NCBI GenBank assembly: GCA_016786665.1
Contig: JAEUVZ010000011.1
Span: forward strand, 1 to 64,000
Length of the DNA stretch: 64,000 bases
Source of the DNA: Flavipsychrobacter sp.
Lineage (GTDB): Bacteria; Bacteroidota; Bacteroidia; Chitinophagales; Chitinophagaceae
Direction of reading: 5' to 3'
Shown here: piece after piece, positions 42,362 through 50,257 of the stretch
Layout: the number at the start of each line of letters is the position of its first letter
Numbering within the stretch: position 1 is the first letter of the stretch
The notes under the pieces: model-generated
Told to the model about the DNA's origin: nothing
Seen by the model: the letters and a program-made list of their open reading frames with translations, nothing else
Databases searched by the model: none
Position numbers and translations under genes: made by a program

Positions 42362-43507
42362 ATGCGTCAATATATTAATTGGAAAACGTATTTAATCTTG
42401 GTTGCCCTGGTAATAGTGACCGCCACGCTGTATTATACCAATCAGCTGGCGCAACGCCTGGGTGAGGAAGAGAAGAAAAGGGTGGAGTTGATAGTGAAAG
42501 CGATAGAGCACAACAGCACCGCCACGGGTGAGGGTAGTGAAGACTTTACCTTTCCGCTATATGTGATAGAAGAAAATAAGACCACTCCGCTGATTATTAC
42601 GGATGCGAACGAGGAAATTATTGATTTTAGAAATATAGATACGACCAATGCGCGCCGTGGCGGCATGAACAGGGTGCGGCGGCTGCTGGGGGAGTTTAGG
42701 GACGCGCATCCACCCATCGTGTCGCATTTTGGCTCCGGGCAGAACTACATTTATTACGGGGACTCGTACCTGCTGCAGCAGCTACGCCTTTTCCCCTATG
42801 TGCAGCTTACCATCATTTTCCTGTTCCTGGTAGTAGTGCTGATAGCGCTGAGCCTTGCCCACCGGTCGATACAAAACCAGGTGTGGGTGGGCCTCTCCAA
42901 AGAAACCGCTCACCAACTGGGCACACCGCTTAGCTCGCTGGTGGGGTGGATGGAACTGATGCGGGAGCACGACGTGAACAAAGAGGCGGTGGCCGAAATG
43001 CAAAAGGACGTAGACCGCCTGCAACTGGTAGCGGACCGGTTTGGCAAGGTGGGAAGCGTGCCCAACCTGGAAGAAGAAAACCTGGTGCAGCGCCTGGCCA
43101 ATATGGTGGACTATATGCAAAAGCGCGCGCCGGCGAAGGTGGCCATTACCCTTACTGCCGCTGAGGATGATATACGGGTAAACATGAGTGGCCCGCTCTT
43201 TGACTGGGTAATAGAAAACCTGATGCGCAACGCCCTGGATGCGATGGACGGGAAGGGAAGCATTAGTGTAACGGTAACCAACCACCCGCAGCAGGTGTGG
43301 GTAGACGTGCAGGACACGGGCAAGGGCATTCCCGCCCACCAGGTGAAGAAGATTTTTAACCCGGGCTTTACTACCAAGAAGCGGGGCTGGGGGCTGGGGT
43401 TGTCGCTATCGAAACGTATTATAGAAAAGTACCATCATGGTTCGCTGTTTGTGAAGCAATCCGAACCGGGCAAGGGTACCATGTTCCGCATCATACTGAG
43501 GCGGTAA
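42362..43507 (+). CDS. Membrane sensor histidine kinase
   Basis: 381 residues from the ATG at 42362 (TTG and GTG starts lie just upstream). Transmembrane helices at about 8-25 and 145-166 enclose a periplasmic sensor region of about 120 residues. The phospho-acceptor is His184 in SKETAHQLGTPLSSLVGWME, a variant of the usual 'SHELRTPL'. HATPase motifs: WVIENLMRNALDAMDGKG, VDVQDTGKGIPAH, FTTKKRGWGLGLSLSKRI. No partner regulator is adjacent. Confidence 0.92.
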   Translation: MRQYINWKTYLILVALVIVTATLYYTNQLAQRLGEEEKKRVELIVKAIEHNSTATGEGSEDFTFPLYVIEENKTTPLIITDANEEIIDFRNIDTTNARRGGMNRVRRLLGEFRDAHPPIVSHFGSGQNYIYYGDSYLLQQLRLFPYVQLTIIFLFLVVVLIALSLAHRSIQNQVWVGLSKETAHQLGTPLSSLVGWMELMREHDVNKEAVAEMQKDVDRLQLVADRFGKVGSVPNLEEENLVQRLANMVDYMQKRAPAKVAITLTAAEDDIRVNMSGPLFDWVIENLMRNALDAMDGKGSISVTVTNHPQQVWVDVQDTGKGIPAHQVKKIFNPGFTTKKRGWGLGLSLSKRIIEKYHHGSLFVKQSEPGKGTMFRIILRR

Positions 43508-43548
43508 TATAGAATTTATCAATATTCCCGGCATTTCGAATTTTGCCT

Positions 43549-43577
43549 TTTGATTTTTGTTTTTTCAATTACCTTTG
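43549..43577 (+). promoter_or_regulatory. Promoter of tRNA-Leu
   Basis: TTTG at 43549-43552, 17 bases, then TACCTTTG at 43570-43577; the tRNA starts 15 bases on. It fits the same consensus as the infA and tRNA-Ser promoters. Confidence 0.75.
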
Positions 43578-43591
43578 CAATCCCCAAAGAT

Positions 43592-43677
43592 GCGGCGGTG
43601 GCGAAACTGGTAGACGCACTACTTTGAGGTGGTAGCGCCTGTTAAAGGGCATGGGAGTTCGAATCTCCTCTGCCGCA
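43592..43677 (+). tRNA. tRNA-Leu (anticodon GAG)
   Basis: 86 bases with a 7-bp acceptor stem (GCGGCGG / CTGCCGC), a D-arm, anticodon stem CTACT / GGTAG around the loop TTGAGGT (anticodon GAG), the long variable arm of class II tRNAs, a T-arm with TTCGAAT and discriminator A. The CCA end is not encoded. Confidence 0.95.
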
Positions 43678-43778
43678 CGATAATGGATGGAACGTAAGTG
43701 TTTCATCCATTTTTTTATTGGGTGGAGTTTGCTCGCTATTGGCGGTGGTAACTCCGCTTACATAGATACTGGTAAAAG

Positions 43779-43811
43779 AAAAGACCGGAGCCTGCCAGGC
43801 TCCGGTCTTTT
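43779..43811 (-). terminator. Terminator of the outer-membrane barrel gene
   Basis: AAAAGACCGGAGCCTG and its reverse complement separated by one base, 19 bases beyond the stop of the gene at 43830-44438. It may also stop read-through from tRNA-Leu. Confidence 0.9.
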
Positions 43812-43829
43812 CGTATGTATTCCGGAGTT

Positions 43830-44438
43830 TTACTTTCCGAAGTTGAAGTTAAGGCCTATGCGTGCCAGCGAGATATCGTATCCCAGCTCGGCAAATGCGC
43901 CGAAGTTCTTCGTGAAATTGTACTTAGCACCTACGAACACCCCCCGCACCAGGCTAACATTATTGTAGCTGTATGGATTGATGAGTGAGGAGGATGAAGT
44001 ATAGTAGGTATCGTTGTAGTCGCTGATGCGTACCCCCAGCACGATTCCCGCGTAAGGATCGAATTTGTTGTTCTTGTCCTTAAGGAGCGTAAGGTGGTAG
44101 GTAGCGCGGGCTGCCACTATATAGTTTCTCCAGGTAGCGCGGTAGCCGCCGAAAGAATAGTTGTAGTAAGAGTTCTTCATGCCAATGATGCCGCCCACGC
44201 CAATGGTGCCGGGGCCTACATTGCCAACAATACCATGATCGAACAGTACGCCGAAGCTGGGTAGCTCTACGGGCGACATGTAGTAGCCGTAACTAAGGCC
44301 AAAGCCGGCCCATACGCCTATAGTGCTGCTGCCTTTGTCGAAAGCCGGGGCGGCACTCTTTTCCTGCGCAAATGTTGCGGTAGCCGAGCCCATAGCTATC
44401 AGGGCCGCGGTAACGAATTGGGTAATTCCACGTTTCAT
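43830..44438 (-). CDS. Outer-membrane beta-barrel protein
   Basis: 202 residues, signal peptide ending ATFAQ. Alternating strands fill the rest (TIGVWAGFGLSYGYYMSPVE, GTIGVGGIIGMKNSYYNYSF, YIVAARATYHLTLLKD, KFDPYAGIVLGVRISDY, NFGAFAELGYDISLARIGLN), ending with FNFGK. This suits an 8-stranded OmpA/OmpW-type barrel. Ligand unknown. Confidence 0.85.
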   Translation of the reverse strand: MKRGITQFVTAALIAMGSATATFAQEKSAAPAFDKGSSTIGVWAGFGLSYGYYMSPVELPSFGVLFDHGIVGNVGPGTIGVGGIIGMKNSYYNYSFGGYRATWRNYIVAARATYHLTLLKDKNNKFDPYAGIVLGVRISDYNDTYYTSSSSLINPYSYNNVSLVRGVFVGAKYNFTKNFGAFAELGYDISLARIGLNFNFGK

Positions 44439-44529
44439 AAATCTTCAGTTGATGGTTAATAACAAATAAGAGGATGTATTTGTTTTGCAGGCAAAAACCA
44501 TGCCTTAGTACATACTGTCACATATAGTG

Positions 44530-45186
44530 TCAGATGTTTATGCGAATGCCGGCGCTGACTGGAAGGTTGATGATTGCGCTTTTGAAGTCGGTATTGTTAA
44601 GCGAGCCACCGGTATATTTAATAAGGTAGTAGCCAGGGGTAGCTTCTAATGTAAAGCTTACCGTGGGGCTCAGTTCCAGCAGGTAACCCAGCTGAAGCCC
44701 GGCATTGAAGCCTTTGGCGTCGTTGTACATCTTCACGTTATTGCTATCATCTTTGGCCATGGCGTTCTCGCTGAGGAGCAAGCCGAGATGCAGGCCGGTA
44801 TAGAACTTCTGAACGGGCTTTTCGTTGAAATGGCGTATCAGGAAGTACTTATTGGCGAAGAAGGAAAAACAGAAGAGCGGATTGGCGTAGTGCGCGGTGA
44901 AGTAGTTGTTCTTAAAGGGCGCCCGGTGGCCCGGGAGTTTGGAATTGGTAGCCACCACCTGGGAGGCTACGCGGCGCATAGAAACACATTCGCCTATTTC
45001 GAACGACTTGCCGAGACTCAGGGAAAGGGTGCCGCTCACATAGTAGGAGTTGCGGGCGCGCTCGCCGTATTTGTTGACAAAGCCGGCATTGCCCATAAAT
45101 TCATACCCCCCGCTGGCTCCTATGTTCACTCTCTGCGCCGCTGCCAAAGAGGGTGCCAGCAGCAGGCTTAGCAATAGATACTTCAT
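44530..45186 (-). CDS. Outer-membrane beta-barrel protein
   Basis: 218 residues, signal peptide MKYLLLSLLLAPSLAAAQ. Barrel-like strands (VNIGASGGYEFMGNAGF, SYYVSGTLSLSLGKSFEIGE, FYTGLHLGLLLSEN, FNAGLQLGYLLELS, ATPGYYLIKYTGGS) and a final IINLPVSAGIRINI. It lies 91 bases upstream of the other barrel gene in the same direction; the two differ in sequence. Confidence 0.8.
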   Translation of the reverse strand: MKYLLLSLLLAPSLAAAQRVNIGASGGYEFMGNAGFVNKYGERARNSYYVSGTLSLSLGKSFEIGECVSMRRVASQVVATNSKLPGHRAPFKNNYFTAHYANPLFCFSFFANKYFLIRHFNEKPVQKFYTGLHLGLLLSENAMAKDDSNNVKMYNDAKGFNAGLQLGYLLELSPTVSFTLEATPGYYLIKYTGGSLNNTDFKSAIINLPVSAGIRINI

Positions 45187-45284
45187 TTATCCTCAGGTAT
45201 ACTGGTTACTGCAAGATAGTAAAAGTATCGTCTAGTGCGGAAGCGGTGGCTGTGATACGTTATCAACAGTATGTGGATGGGCGT

Positions 45285-45312
45285 AAAAAAGGGAGGAACT
45301 ACCGCTCCTCCC
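45285..45312 (-). terminator. Terminator of msrA
   Basis: On the minus strand GGGAGGA...TCCTCCC followed by TTTTTT. It lies 7 bases after the msrA stop codon. Confidence 0.8.
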
Positions 45313-45318
45313 CATCCG

Positions 45319-46005
45319 CTACTTTTTCAGTTTATCCTTAAATACTTTCTTAAACTTATCCAGCTTTGGTTTTACTACAAACTGGCAATAGCCTTCGTTG
45401 CTGTTCTGGTTGTAATAGTTCTGGTGGTAGTCTTCGGCCTTGTAGAAGACGGTAAAGGGTTCCAGCGTGGTCACTACATCGCTGTTGTATGCCTTTTCCT
45501 CGTTGAGGCGGCGTTTGTATTCCCGGGCCTTTTGCTTCTGCTCCTCGTTGTGGTAAAAGATAGAGGAGCGGTACTGGGTACCTACATCGTTTCCCTGGCG
45601 GTTGAGCTGTGTGGGGTCGTGCGCTACCCAGAAGGCGGCCAGGAGTTCGTCGTAACTGATAACCGAGGGATCGTAATAGATGTTGGTGACCTCGGCGTGG
45701 CCGGTGGCCCCGGTGCATACCTGCTTATACGTAGGATTTTCTACCTGTCCGCCGGTGTAGCCAGACTCAACCTTTAGCACGCCCTCCAACTGCTGAAATT
45801 GTGCCTCCGTACACCAGAAGCAGCCTGCGCCAAAGGTGGCGGTATCTATCCGTTTGTTATCGTTACCTGTGTTATCCGCCGGTTTGTTATCGTTCATTTC
45901 ATTAAAAGTTTTTGATTGCTGCAGTTTTTCGTTGTTCTGCCCGCAGGCCGCCAGGCTGAGCGATAAGAAGCTACCTATCATAATTATGCCCTGTAATGAT
46001 TTCAT
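45319..46005 (-). CDS. msrA: Lipoprotein peptide-methionine (S)-S-oxide reductase
   Basis: 228 residues. Lipobox Cys21 (LSLAACGQ) shows an exported, lipid-anchored form; an Asn/Asp/Lys linker follows. The MsrA domain starts at about 53: FGAGCFWCTEAQFQQLEGV with catalytic Cys62, SGYTGG, YKQVCTGATGHAEV, YYDPSVISYDELLAAFWVAH, GNDVGTQYRSSIFYH, and AEDYHQNYYNQNSNEGYCQF near the end. It repairs oxidised methionine in envelope proteins with thiol reductants. Confidence 0.96.
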   Translation of the reverse strand: MKSLQGIIMIGSFLSLSLAACGQNNEKLQQSKTFNEMNDNKPADNTGNDNKRIDTATFGAGCFWCTEAQFQQLEGVLKVESGYTGGQVENPTYKQVCTGATGHAEVTNIYYDPSVISYDELLAAFWVAHDPTQLNRQGNDVGTQYRSSIFYHNEEQKQKAREYKRRLNEEKAYNSDVVTTLEPFTVFYKAEDYHQNYYNQNSNEGYCQFVVKPKLDKFKKVFKDKLKK

Positions 46006-46121
46006 TTCTCAGTATTTAGGTATATATACTCTGCAACGGTGTGTATGGTTTTGTATAAAGGTAGGAATATCAGCGTTTTAACATGGTTTTATAAAATATA
46101 TAGGGCAAGTGAAAAAAACTT

Positions 46122-46151
46122 TTTGAAAATTGACTGGTTAGTATAATTTTG
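46122..46151 (+). promoter_or_regulatory. Promoter of tRNA-Ser
   Basis: TTTG at 46122-46125, 18 bases, then TAATTTTG at 46144-46151, five bases before the tRNA. A full match to the Bacteroidota consensus. Confidence 0.8.
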
Positions 46152-46156
46152 CGCCC

Positions 46157-46241
46157 GGAGAGATGGCAGAGCGGTCGAATGCGGCGGTCTTGAAAACCGT
46201 TGACTGTCAAAGGTCCGGGGGTTCGAATCCCTCTCTCTCCG
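46157..46241 (+). tRNA. tRNA-Ser (anticodon UGA)
   Basis: 85 bases, class II with long variable arm. Acceptor stem GGAGAGA / TCTCTCC, anticodon stem GCGGT / ACCGT around CTTGAAA (anticodon TGA), T-loop TTCGAAT, discriminator G. The last 16 bases and three following bases are repeated at 59996-60014, so the gene is the integration site of the island to its right; integration leaves the tRNA complete. Confidence 0.95.
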
Positions 46242-46244
46242 CTT
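46226..46244 (+). repeat. attL, 19-bp direct repeat in the tRNA-Ser 3' end
   Basis: AATCCCTCTCTCTCCGCTT, covering the T-arm/acceptor end of tRNA-Ser. A perfect second copy is at 59996-60014. Flanking bases differ beyond the 19 bp. Confidence 0.92.
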
Positions 46245-46260
46245 AAAGCTCTGCTAACTG

Positions 46261-46284
46261 AAATGCTCCTTAACGGGAGCATTT
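46261..46284 (+). terminator. Terminator behind tRNA-Ser, carried by the island
   Basis: AAATGCTCC-TTAACG-GGAGCATTT followed by TTGTTTT, 20 bases after the tRNA. Since it lies inside the island, it replaces the native terminator now found beyond attR. Confidence 0.88.
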
Positions 46285-46511
46285 TTGTTTTAGTTCCTTT
46301 CTGATAAAATGCAGCAATAACAAGGGTTTAGCTTTTACATGCGTAAATGACCTTTTAAGAGCTGTAAGTACATAACCACAATCTCGAGGTAGCAACCAAG
46401 GTAACATGCCTTTTTGCCCGAGGTAACAACTTTTGGTAGTTAATGTGCTATTTGTCAATTAGTTATAGTGTAACCTTGATTTAGCCTAGTGTACTTCAAT
46501 CAACAGTACCT

Positions 46512-47735
46512 ATGGAGTCAAAAAGACTATTTATTTCATTTCTACTCTTTAAGAACAGAGTAAACAAGCATGGCTTATCACCATTGTACATTAGGCTCAC
46601 AGTTGACAGTAAAAGAGAAAATGTAAGTACAGGCATATTCATCGAGGCAAAGCAATGGGATGATAAGAAAGCTAAAATTAAGGGAGGTTCCCCTGAGGTG
46701 CTAAATCAAAATAACTTACTCAATACCATCAAGAGTAAAGCACTCTCCATTTATACAGAGCTTTTAATGGCTGATAAGCCCATTTCCTCAGCTATAATTA
46801 AATCAAAACTTACAGGGCAGGATGAAAATAAGATTACACTGCTGGAAACAATTATAGCGCATAACAACAGTGTGCGAAAAGGTGTAGGTATTAATTCAAG
46901 CAAAGCAACCTTGGCGAAGTATGAAACGCTAAGGATTAAAATTGAAGCCTACGTAAAGAGGCAATACAACAGAAAAGACTTTCTACTGAAAGAACTCAAT
47001 CATAGTTTCCTCGTGAACTTTGAAATGTTTTTAAAGTCCCAGGAGGGAATTGGGCATAATACTACCATAAAATATATCCAATTCTTTAAAAAGATTATCA
47101 ACTATGCTATTGCTAATGAATGGCTGCAATACAGCCCATTTAAAGCCTATAAGTGCTCATTTGAGCAAGTGAACAGGGGTTATCTGTCCAATGATGAAAT
47201 AAAGCTCTTAGAGGACAAGGTATTTCCTACAAACAGGCTTAATCAGGTAAGGGACATTTTTATTTTTTGTTGCTATACAGGGTTGTCCTATGCTGATGTG
47301 AAGAAGTTAACAACAAAAGAGATAGCTAATGGCATTGATGGTGAGTTATGGATACAGACCTTTAGAGCCAAGACAAAAGTAAGAGTTCCTATTCCATTGT
47401 TACCGCAGGCATTGGCAATTCTCACTCGTTATCATGAATGGCGTGTTGAGAGTGGTAAGAATTATGTGCTGCCTGTAATTACTAATCAAAAGATGAATGC
47501 CTATCTAAAAGAGATAGCAGATTTATGCAACATTGATAAGAAACTGACATTTCATCTGTCTCGCCACACCTTTGCTACCACCGTTACACTTTCTAATGGT
47601 GTGCCTATTGAAACCGTTTCTAAGTTATTAGGGCATACCAATATCCGCACTACACAGATTTACAGTAAAGTTGTCGACCTGAAAATAAGCGAGGATATGA
47701 ACTTGCTAAAAGAGAGGCTAAAAGGAAAGAAATAA
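46512..47735 (+). CDS. Tyrosine site-specific integrase, Bacteroidota type
   Basis: 407 residues. N-terminal arm-binding-like domain (1-90; FLLFKNRVNKHGLSPLYIRL), SAM-like core-binding domain (~110-215), catalytic domain (~220-400). Catalytic residues: H348/R351 (FHLSRHTFATT), H375 (LLGHTNIRTTQIY), nucleophile Y384. The first Arg of the family is Ser259 (CCYTGLSYADVKKL), as known for IntDOT of CTnDOT. It catalyses recombination between attL/attR-type sites and surely inserted this island in tRNA-Ser. The stop abuts that of the convergent XRE gene. Confidence 0.95.
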   Translation: MESKRLFISFLLFKNRVNKHGLSPLYIRLTVDSKRENVSTGIFIEAKQWDDKKAKIKGGSPEVLNQNNLLNTIKSKALSIYTELLMADKPISSAIIKSKLTGQDENKITLLETIIAHNNSVRKGVGINSSKATLAKYETLRIKIEAYVKRQYNRKDFLLKELNHSFLVNFEMFLKSQEGIGHNTTIKYIQFFKKIINYAIANEWLQYSPFKAYKCSFEQVNRGYLSNDEIKLLEDKVFPTNRLNQVRDIFIFCCYTGLSYADVKKLTTKEIANGIDGELWIQTFRAKTKVRVPIPLLPQALAILTRYHEWRVESGKNYVLPVITNQKMNAYLKEIADLCNIDKKLTFHLSRHTFATTVTLSNGVPIETVSKLLGHTNIRTTQIYSKVVDLKISEDMNLLKERLKGKK

Positions 47736-47978
47736 CTACTTGGAGTCAAAGTCTATTAATTCAGTGGGCTTTACTCCGAGTTTTTCAGCTATTAAGAATA
47801 AATGAGACACGCTTGTGTTTACTTTTCCAAGTTCAATTCTATTTATCTGACTTAGCTCAAGATTACATAGGTCTGCAAGATGTTGTTGAGATATGCTCTT
47901 AGAAAGCCTAATCTCTCTTATCCTTTGACCTAATTTTTCTATTACTTCACTATTCCTGTATTGTTCTTGCCTTTCCAC
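47736..47978 (-). CDS. XRE-family transcriptional regulator
   Basis: 80 residues starting with GTG. One Cro/CI-type helix-turn-helix fills residues 15-70: LGQRIREIRLSKSISQQHLA, LCNLELSQINRIELGKVNT, FLIAEKLGVKPTELIDFD. It lies tail to tail with the integrase gene and head to head with the small membrane protein gene. A dyad between these heads (48011-48030) is the probable operator, allowing autoregulation and control of the island genes. Confidence 0.92.
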   Translation of the reverse strand: MERQEQYRNSEVIEKLGQRIREIRLSKSISQQHLADLCNLELSQINRIELGKVNTSVSHLFLIAEKLGVKPTELIDFDSK

Positions 47979-48010
47979 TACGCCAAAGTGGTAACTATGA
48001 CTAAAATTGA

Positions 48011-48030
48011 TTTAGGCAGATTTGCCTAAA
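48011..48030. promoter_or_regulatory. Dyad operator candidate for the XRE regulator
   Basis: TTTAGGCA-GATT-TGCCTAAA, a perfect 8-bp inverted repeat with a 4-base centre, 33 bases upstream of the XRE start and 37 before the divergent gene. Size and symmetry suit a Cro/CI-type dimer. Confidence 0.65.
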
Positions 48031-48067
48031 GACATATAATTCTTTATTTTTAATCAATCAAATAATT

Positions 48068-48301
48068 ATGATGCACACGACTAAACGTAAAATTGCTAAG
48101 GAAATACTATGGATAGCTTTTGCAATACTAATAGGCTACATCACTGCAATAGTTAGCAGTAAACCCAATGATGATGGTTTTCATACTATTGCTTTCACAA
48201 TAGTAGGGGTGATATATGGCTTAAGAATTCTTTTATGGGCATTTAGAACGATACAGGATAAAGAGTCTAAATTAGAATCCAAAGGAAAAAGTAATGTCTA
48301 G
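48068..48301 (+). CDS. Small two-helix membrane protein
   Basis: 77 residues (a second ATG follows the first). Two hydrophobic helices at about 12-30 (EILWIAFAILIGYITAIV) and 40-60 (TIAFTIVGVIYGLRILLWAF), basic ends. It overlaps the start of the cysteine-rich gene by eight bases, so the two are co-translated. Function unknown. Confidence 0.65.
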   Translation: MMHTTKRKIAKEILWIAFAILIGYITAIVSSKPNDDGFHTIAFTIVGVIYGLRILLWAFRTIQDKESKLESKGKSNV

Positions 48302-48779
48302 CCAAGTATACTGTCGTGTAGGTTTCTTTACATGCAACTGTTGTGGATATCAGACAGAGATATATTCAAATGTCGAATGGTTGCCTGATTTTATAGAACC
48401 GCCGCAAGTGCTTGACCCGTTACTTTGCGAAACCTGTGATAAGCCATTCAAGGTATCTTTTGACCCAGGCTTAATTTATCGTACCGACATTGATAATACA
48501 GTCCCACTCCATCCTCAATGTGCAGGATTGCCCGAAGGTAAAAGAGCCTGTAAAGATTGTTTAGGATTAGATAGACTACACTGGACAGAATTAGAGGTTT
48601 TGTGTAGTAACTGCGGTACAGACACGATGTATTTCACAGAATACACGACGGGTAAGCAGATAAAAATATTCAAAGAATGGTGCGAAGAATGGGCTAAGCC
48701 CGCTGCACCTGACATGCCTTATACAGATAAAGACGGTAGGGAATGGTACGGATGGTTCACAGATTTTAGAGCCAATTGA
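48294..48779 (+). CDS. Cysteine-rich, zinc-ribbon-like protein
   Basis: 161 residues with several paired cysteines: FFTCNCCGYQTEIY, LLCETCDKPF, RACKDCLGLD, VLCSNCGTDTMYF. These would form two zinc ribbons. The C-terminus is acidic and aromatic (IFKEWCEEWAKPAAPDMPYT). I do not recognise a family. Its place next to the regulator and before the SIR2-like gene gives no clear role. Confidence 0.6.
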   Translation: MSSQVYCRVGFFTCNCCGYQTEIYSNVEWLPDFIEPPQVLDPLLCETCDKPFKVSFDPGLIYRTDIDNTVPLHPQCAGLPEGKRACKDCLGLDRLHWTELEVLCSNCGTDTMYFTEYTTGKQIKIFKEWCEEWAKPAAPDMPYTDKDGREWYGWFTDFRAN

Positions 48780-48798
48780 ATTTATAATAGGCTATGCA

Positions 48799-49875
48799 CT
48801 ACTCCCAGACATTCGCAGAAGATGCATCATAATAGGTAATCTCTAAATCTCCGCTTCGTCGCTTTCGTTTGAGCATTTCTGCCGAAGCTATGATTGCCTT
48901 ATTTTTCTCAGTGTCGGGATTGCCAAAAATACTAACGAACAGATGTGCAACCTTCCCCTGAGGAATCTTATTGATTATATGAGCATCATTTTCACTGAAT
49001 GATACACCATAAGTAAACAAAGCATACTTTGTCGTTTTGTTTCCCACCTTCATCACCGAGCTAAAGCTTTTATAAGAATGAAACAAATACCCACAGTGTA
49101 TGATTTTTTCCATCTTTTTTTTGCTCTGTCCTTCAGCAACAAACAATGGAAATCTGCTAGACTCTAGAGCTTCTTTTGCTTGATTAATTAGTGGTTTATG
49201 AGTGTCTGTCCAAGTGAATTTTTGCACCTCATGTCCATGGTCATAAATATGTAAGGCACCATGTAAATAATGAATGTTCTGACCATGTGCCTTAGAATCA
49301 CCCTGCCACGTGATATAATCATTAACAAAAACCTCTCCGTCTTGATAATCTGTATCTCGTCCAAAGCCATCCGAAGGTGTGGTGTCAATTAGCTTATCGT
49401 TCATGCCAAACATAAGACTCCAGTACAAGAGTAAGTCGTAATTTAGTGTATAGATGTTACCACCTCCATCAATGAAGTTCTTTAAGAATTTAATACATGC
49501 CCTATATTTATCATTTTCAATGATACTTGGAAATGCAGGATGATTATATGCGACAGTTTCAATCAATTTTTCTTTTAAAGCTTGTGAGTGTTCATGCAAT
49601 GTGTCTGCCAATTTATTTAATGACGCATCGTAGGCAGAAATGATTTTACTGCTATTTTCTAGTCCATCTATTACCATTTCAAAGTCTTCTGTTTTTAGTG
49701 ACCTAAAAACCTTCTCAATCTCAGGCATCTTAGAAAAGTCAGCCCTACTAAATAGTGAGCCATATGTAAAAATGGATGGTATACATGCAATGCTGAAGCC
49801 GTTTCCAAGCAATAAATGTCGCTTCGTATAGTTGGTCGACATTGTTATTGCATCCTCAAATGATATTAATGTCAT
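48799..49875 (-). CDS. SIR2-like/DUF4917-type protein, putative NAD-consuming defence effector
   Basis: 358 residues. SIR2-fold marks in order: HLLLGNGFSIA (GNGFS at 24-28, NAD-binding loop), FEMVIDGLE, YTLNYDLLLYW (143-153), HYLHGALHIYDHG (His202/His205), FTYGVSFSENDAHI (~288-300). This is the pattern of DUF4917 and related SIR2-like proteins; other SIR2 members in anti-phage systems degrade NAD upon infection. Alone on the minus strand between the regulator block and the RepA-like gene. NADase activity is inferred. Confidence 0.7.
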   Translation of the reverse strand: MTLISFEDAITMSTNYTKRHLLLGNGFSIACIPSIFTYGSLFSRADFSKMPEIEKVFRSLKTEDFEMVIDGLENSSKIISAYDASLNKLADTLHEHSQALKEKLIETVAYNHPAFPSIIENDKYRACIKFLKNFIDGGGNIYTLNYDLLLYWSLMFGMNDKLIDTTPSDGFGRDTDYQDGEVFVNDYITWQGDSKAHGQNIHYLHGALHIYDHGHEVQKFTWTDTHKPLINQAKEALESSRFPLFVAEGQSKKKMEKIIHCGYLFHSYKSFSSVMKVGNKTTKYALFTYGVSFSENDAHIINKIPQGKVAHLFVSIFGNPDTEKNKAIIASAEMLKRKRRSGDLEITYYDASSANVWE

Positions 49876-50059
49876 AGTCCTTTTATCTTCTTAAGCAGAA
49901 AAAACAAAGATAATATTATATATTATAATTTGTTTCTATTTTTAAAATGTAGATAATTTTTTTTTATTGTAGTAGAACACATTCGTACATTTGTATGTAA
50001 ATAAACCACAGGCAGGAAATTTCACCTGCACAACTTTTAAATTAATTTATAAAAGGGCT

Positions 50060-50238
50060 AACTGTAGGACAGTTATTAAACTACTAGGCTACTTTGATAT
50101 TGTAATGCGTTCCTTCCGCAATTGCATTAGAGTCATATAGCAAACGATAAGTTAAGTAGTTCCATTCGCAAATTTCAAACGGCAGACTGCCAACGGTGCA
50201 TCTAATAAGATGTGATTTCGCATTGCTATATGGCAATG
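50060..50238. other. Hairpin-rich non-coding stretch before the RepA-like gene
   Basis: The gap 49876-50257 has no gene. It holds AACTG-N5-CAGTT (50060-50074), TAATGC/GCATTA (50103/50124), GGCAG-A-CTGCC (50181-50191), CATCT-AATA-AGATG (50199-50212), and CATTGC-TATATG-GCAATG (50221-50238). CATATAGCAA at 50134 is also complementary to TTGCTATATG at 50223, an alternative to the last hairpin. GTTCCTTCCGCAATT (50109) and GTTCCATTCGCAAATTT (50159) are imperfect direct repeats. It may be a replication origin or a structured RNA. Confidence 0.5.
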
Positions 50239-50257
50239 TTTATTTTAATTTTTTCAA

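Noticed and set aside
43687-43968. 93-codon frame after tRNA-Leu
   Set aside because: It crosses a terminator and overlaps the barrel gene in antisense; no support.
50060-50238. Retron-type non-coding RNA (msr-msd)
   Set aside because: Hairpins are present, but no reverse transcriptase gene lies in the island.
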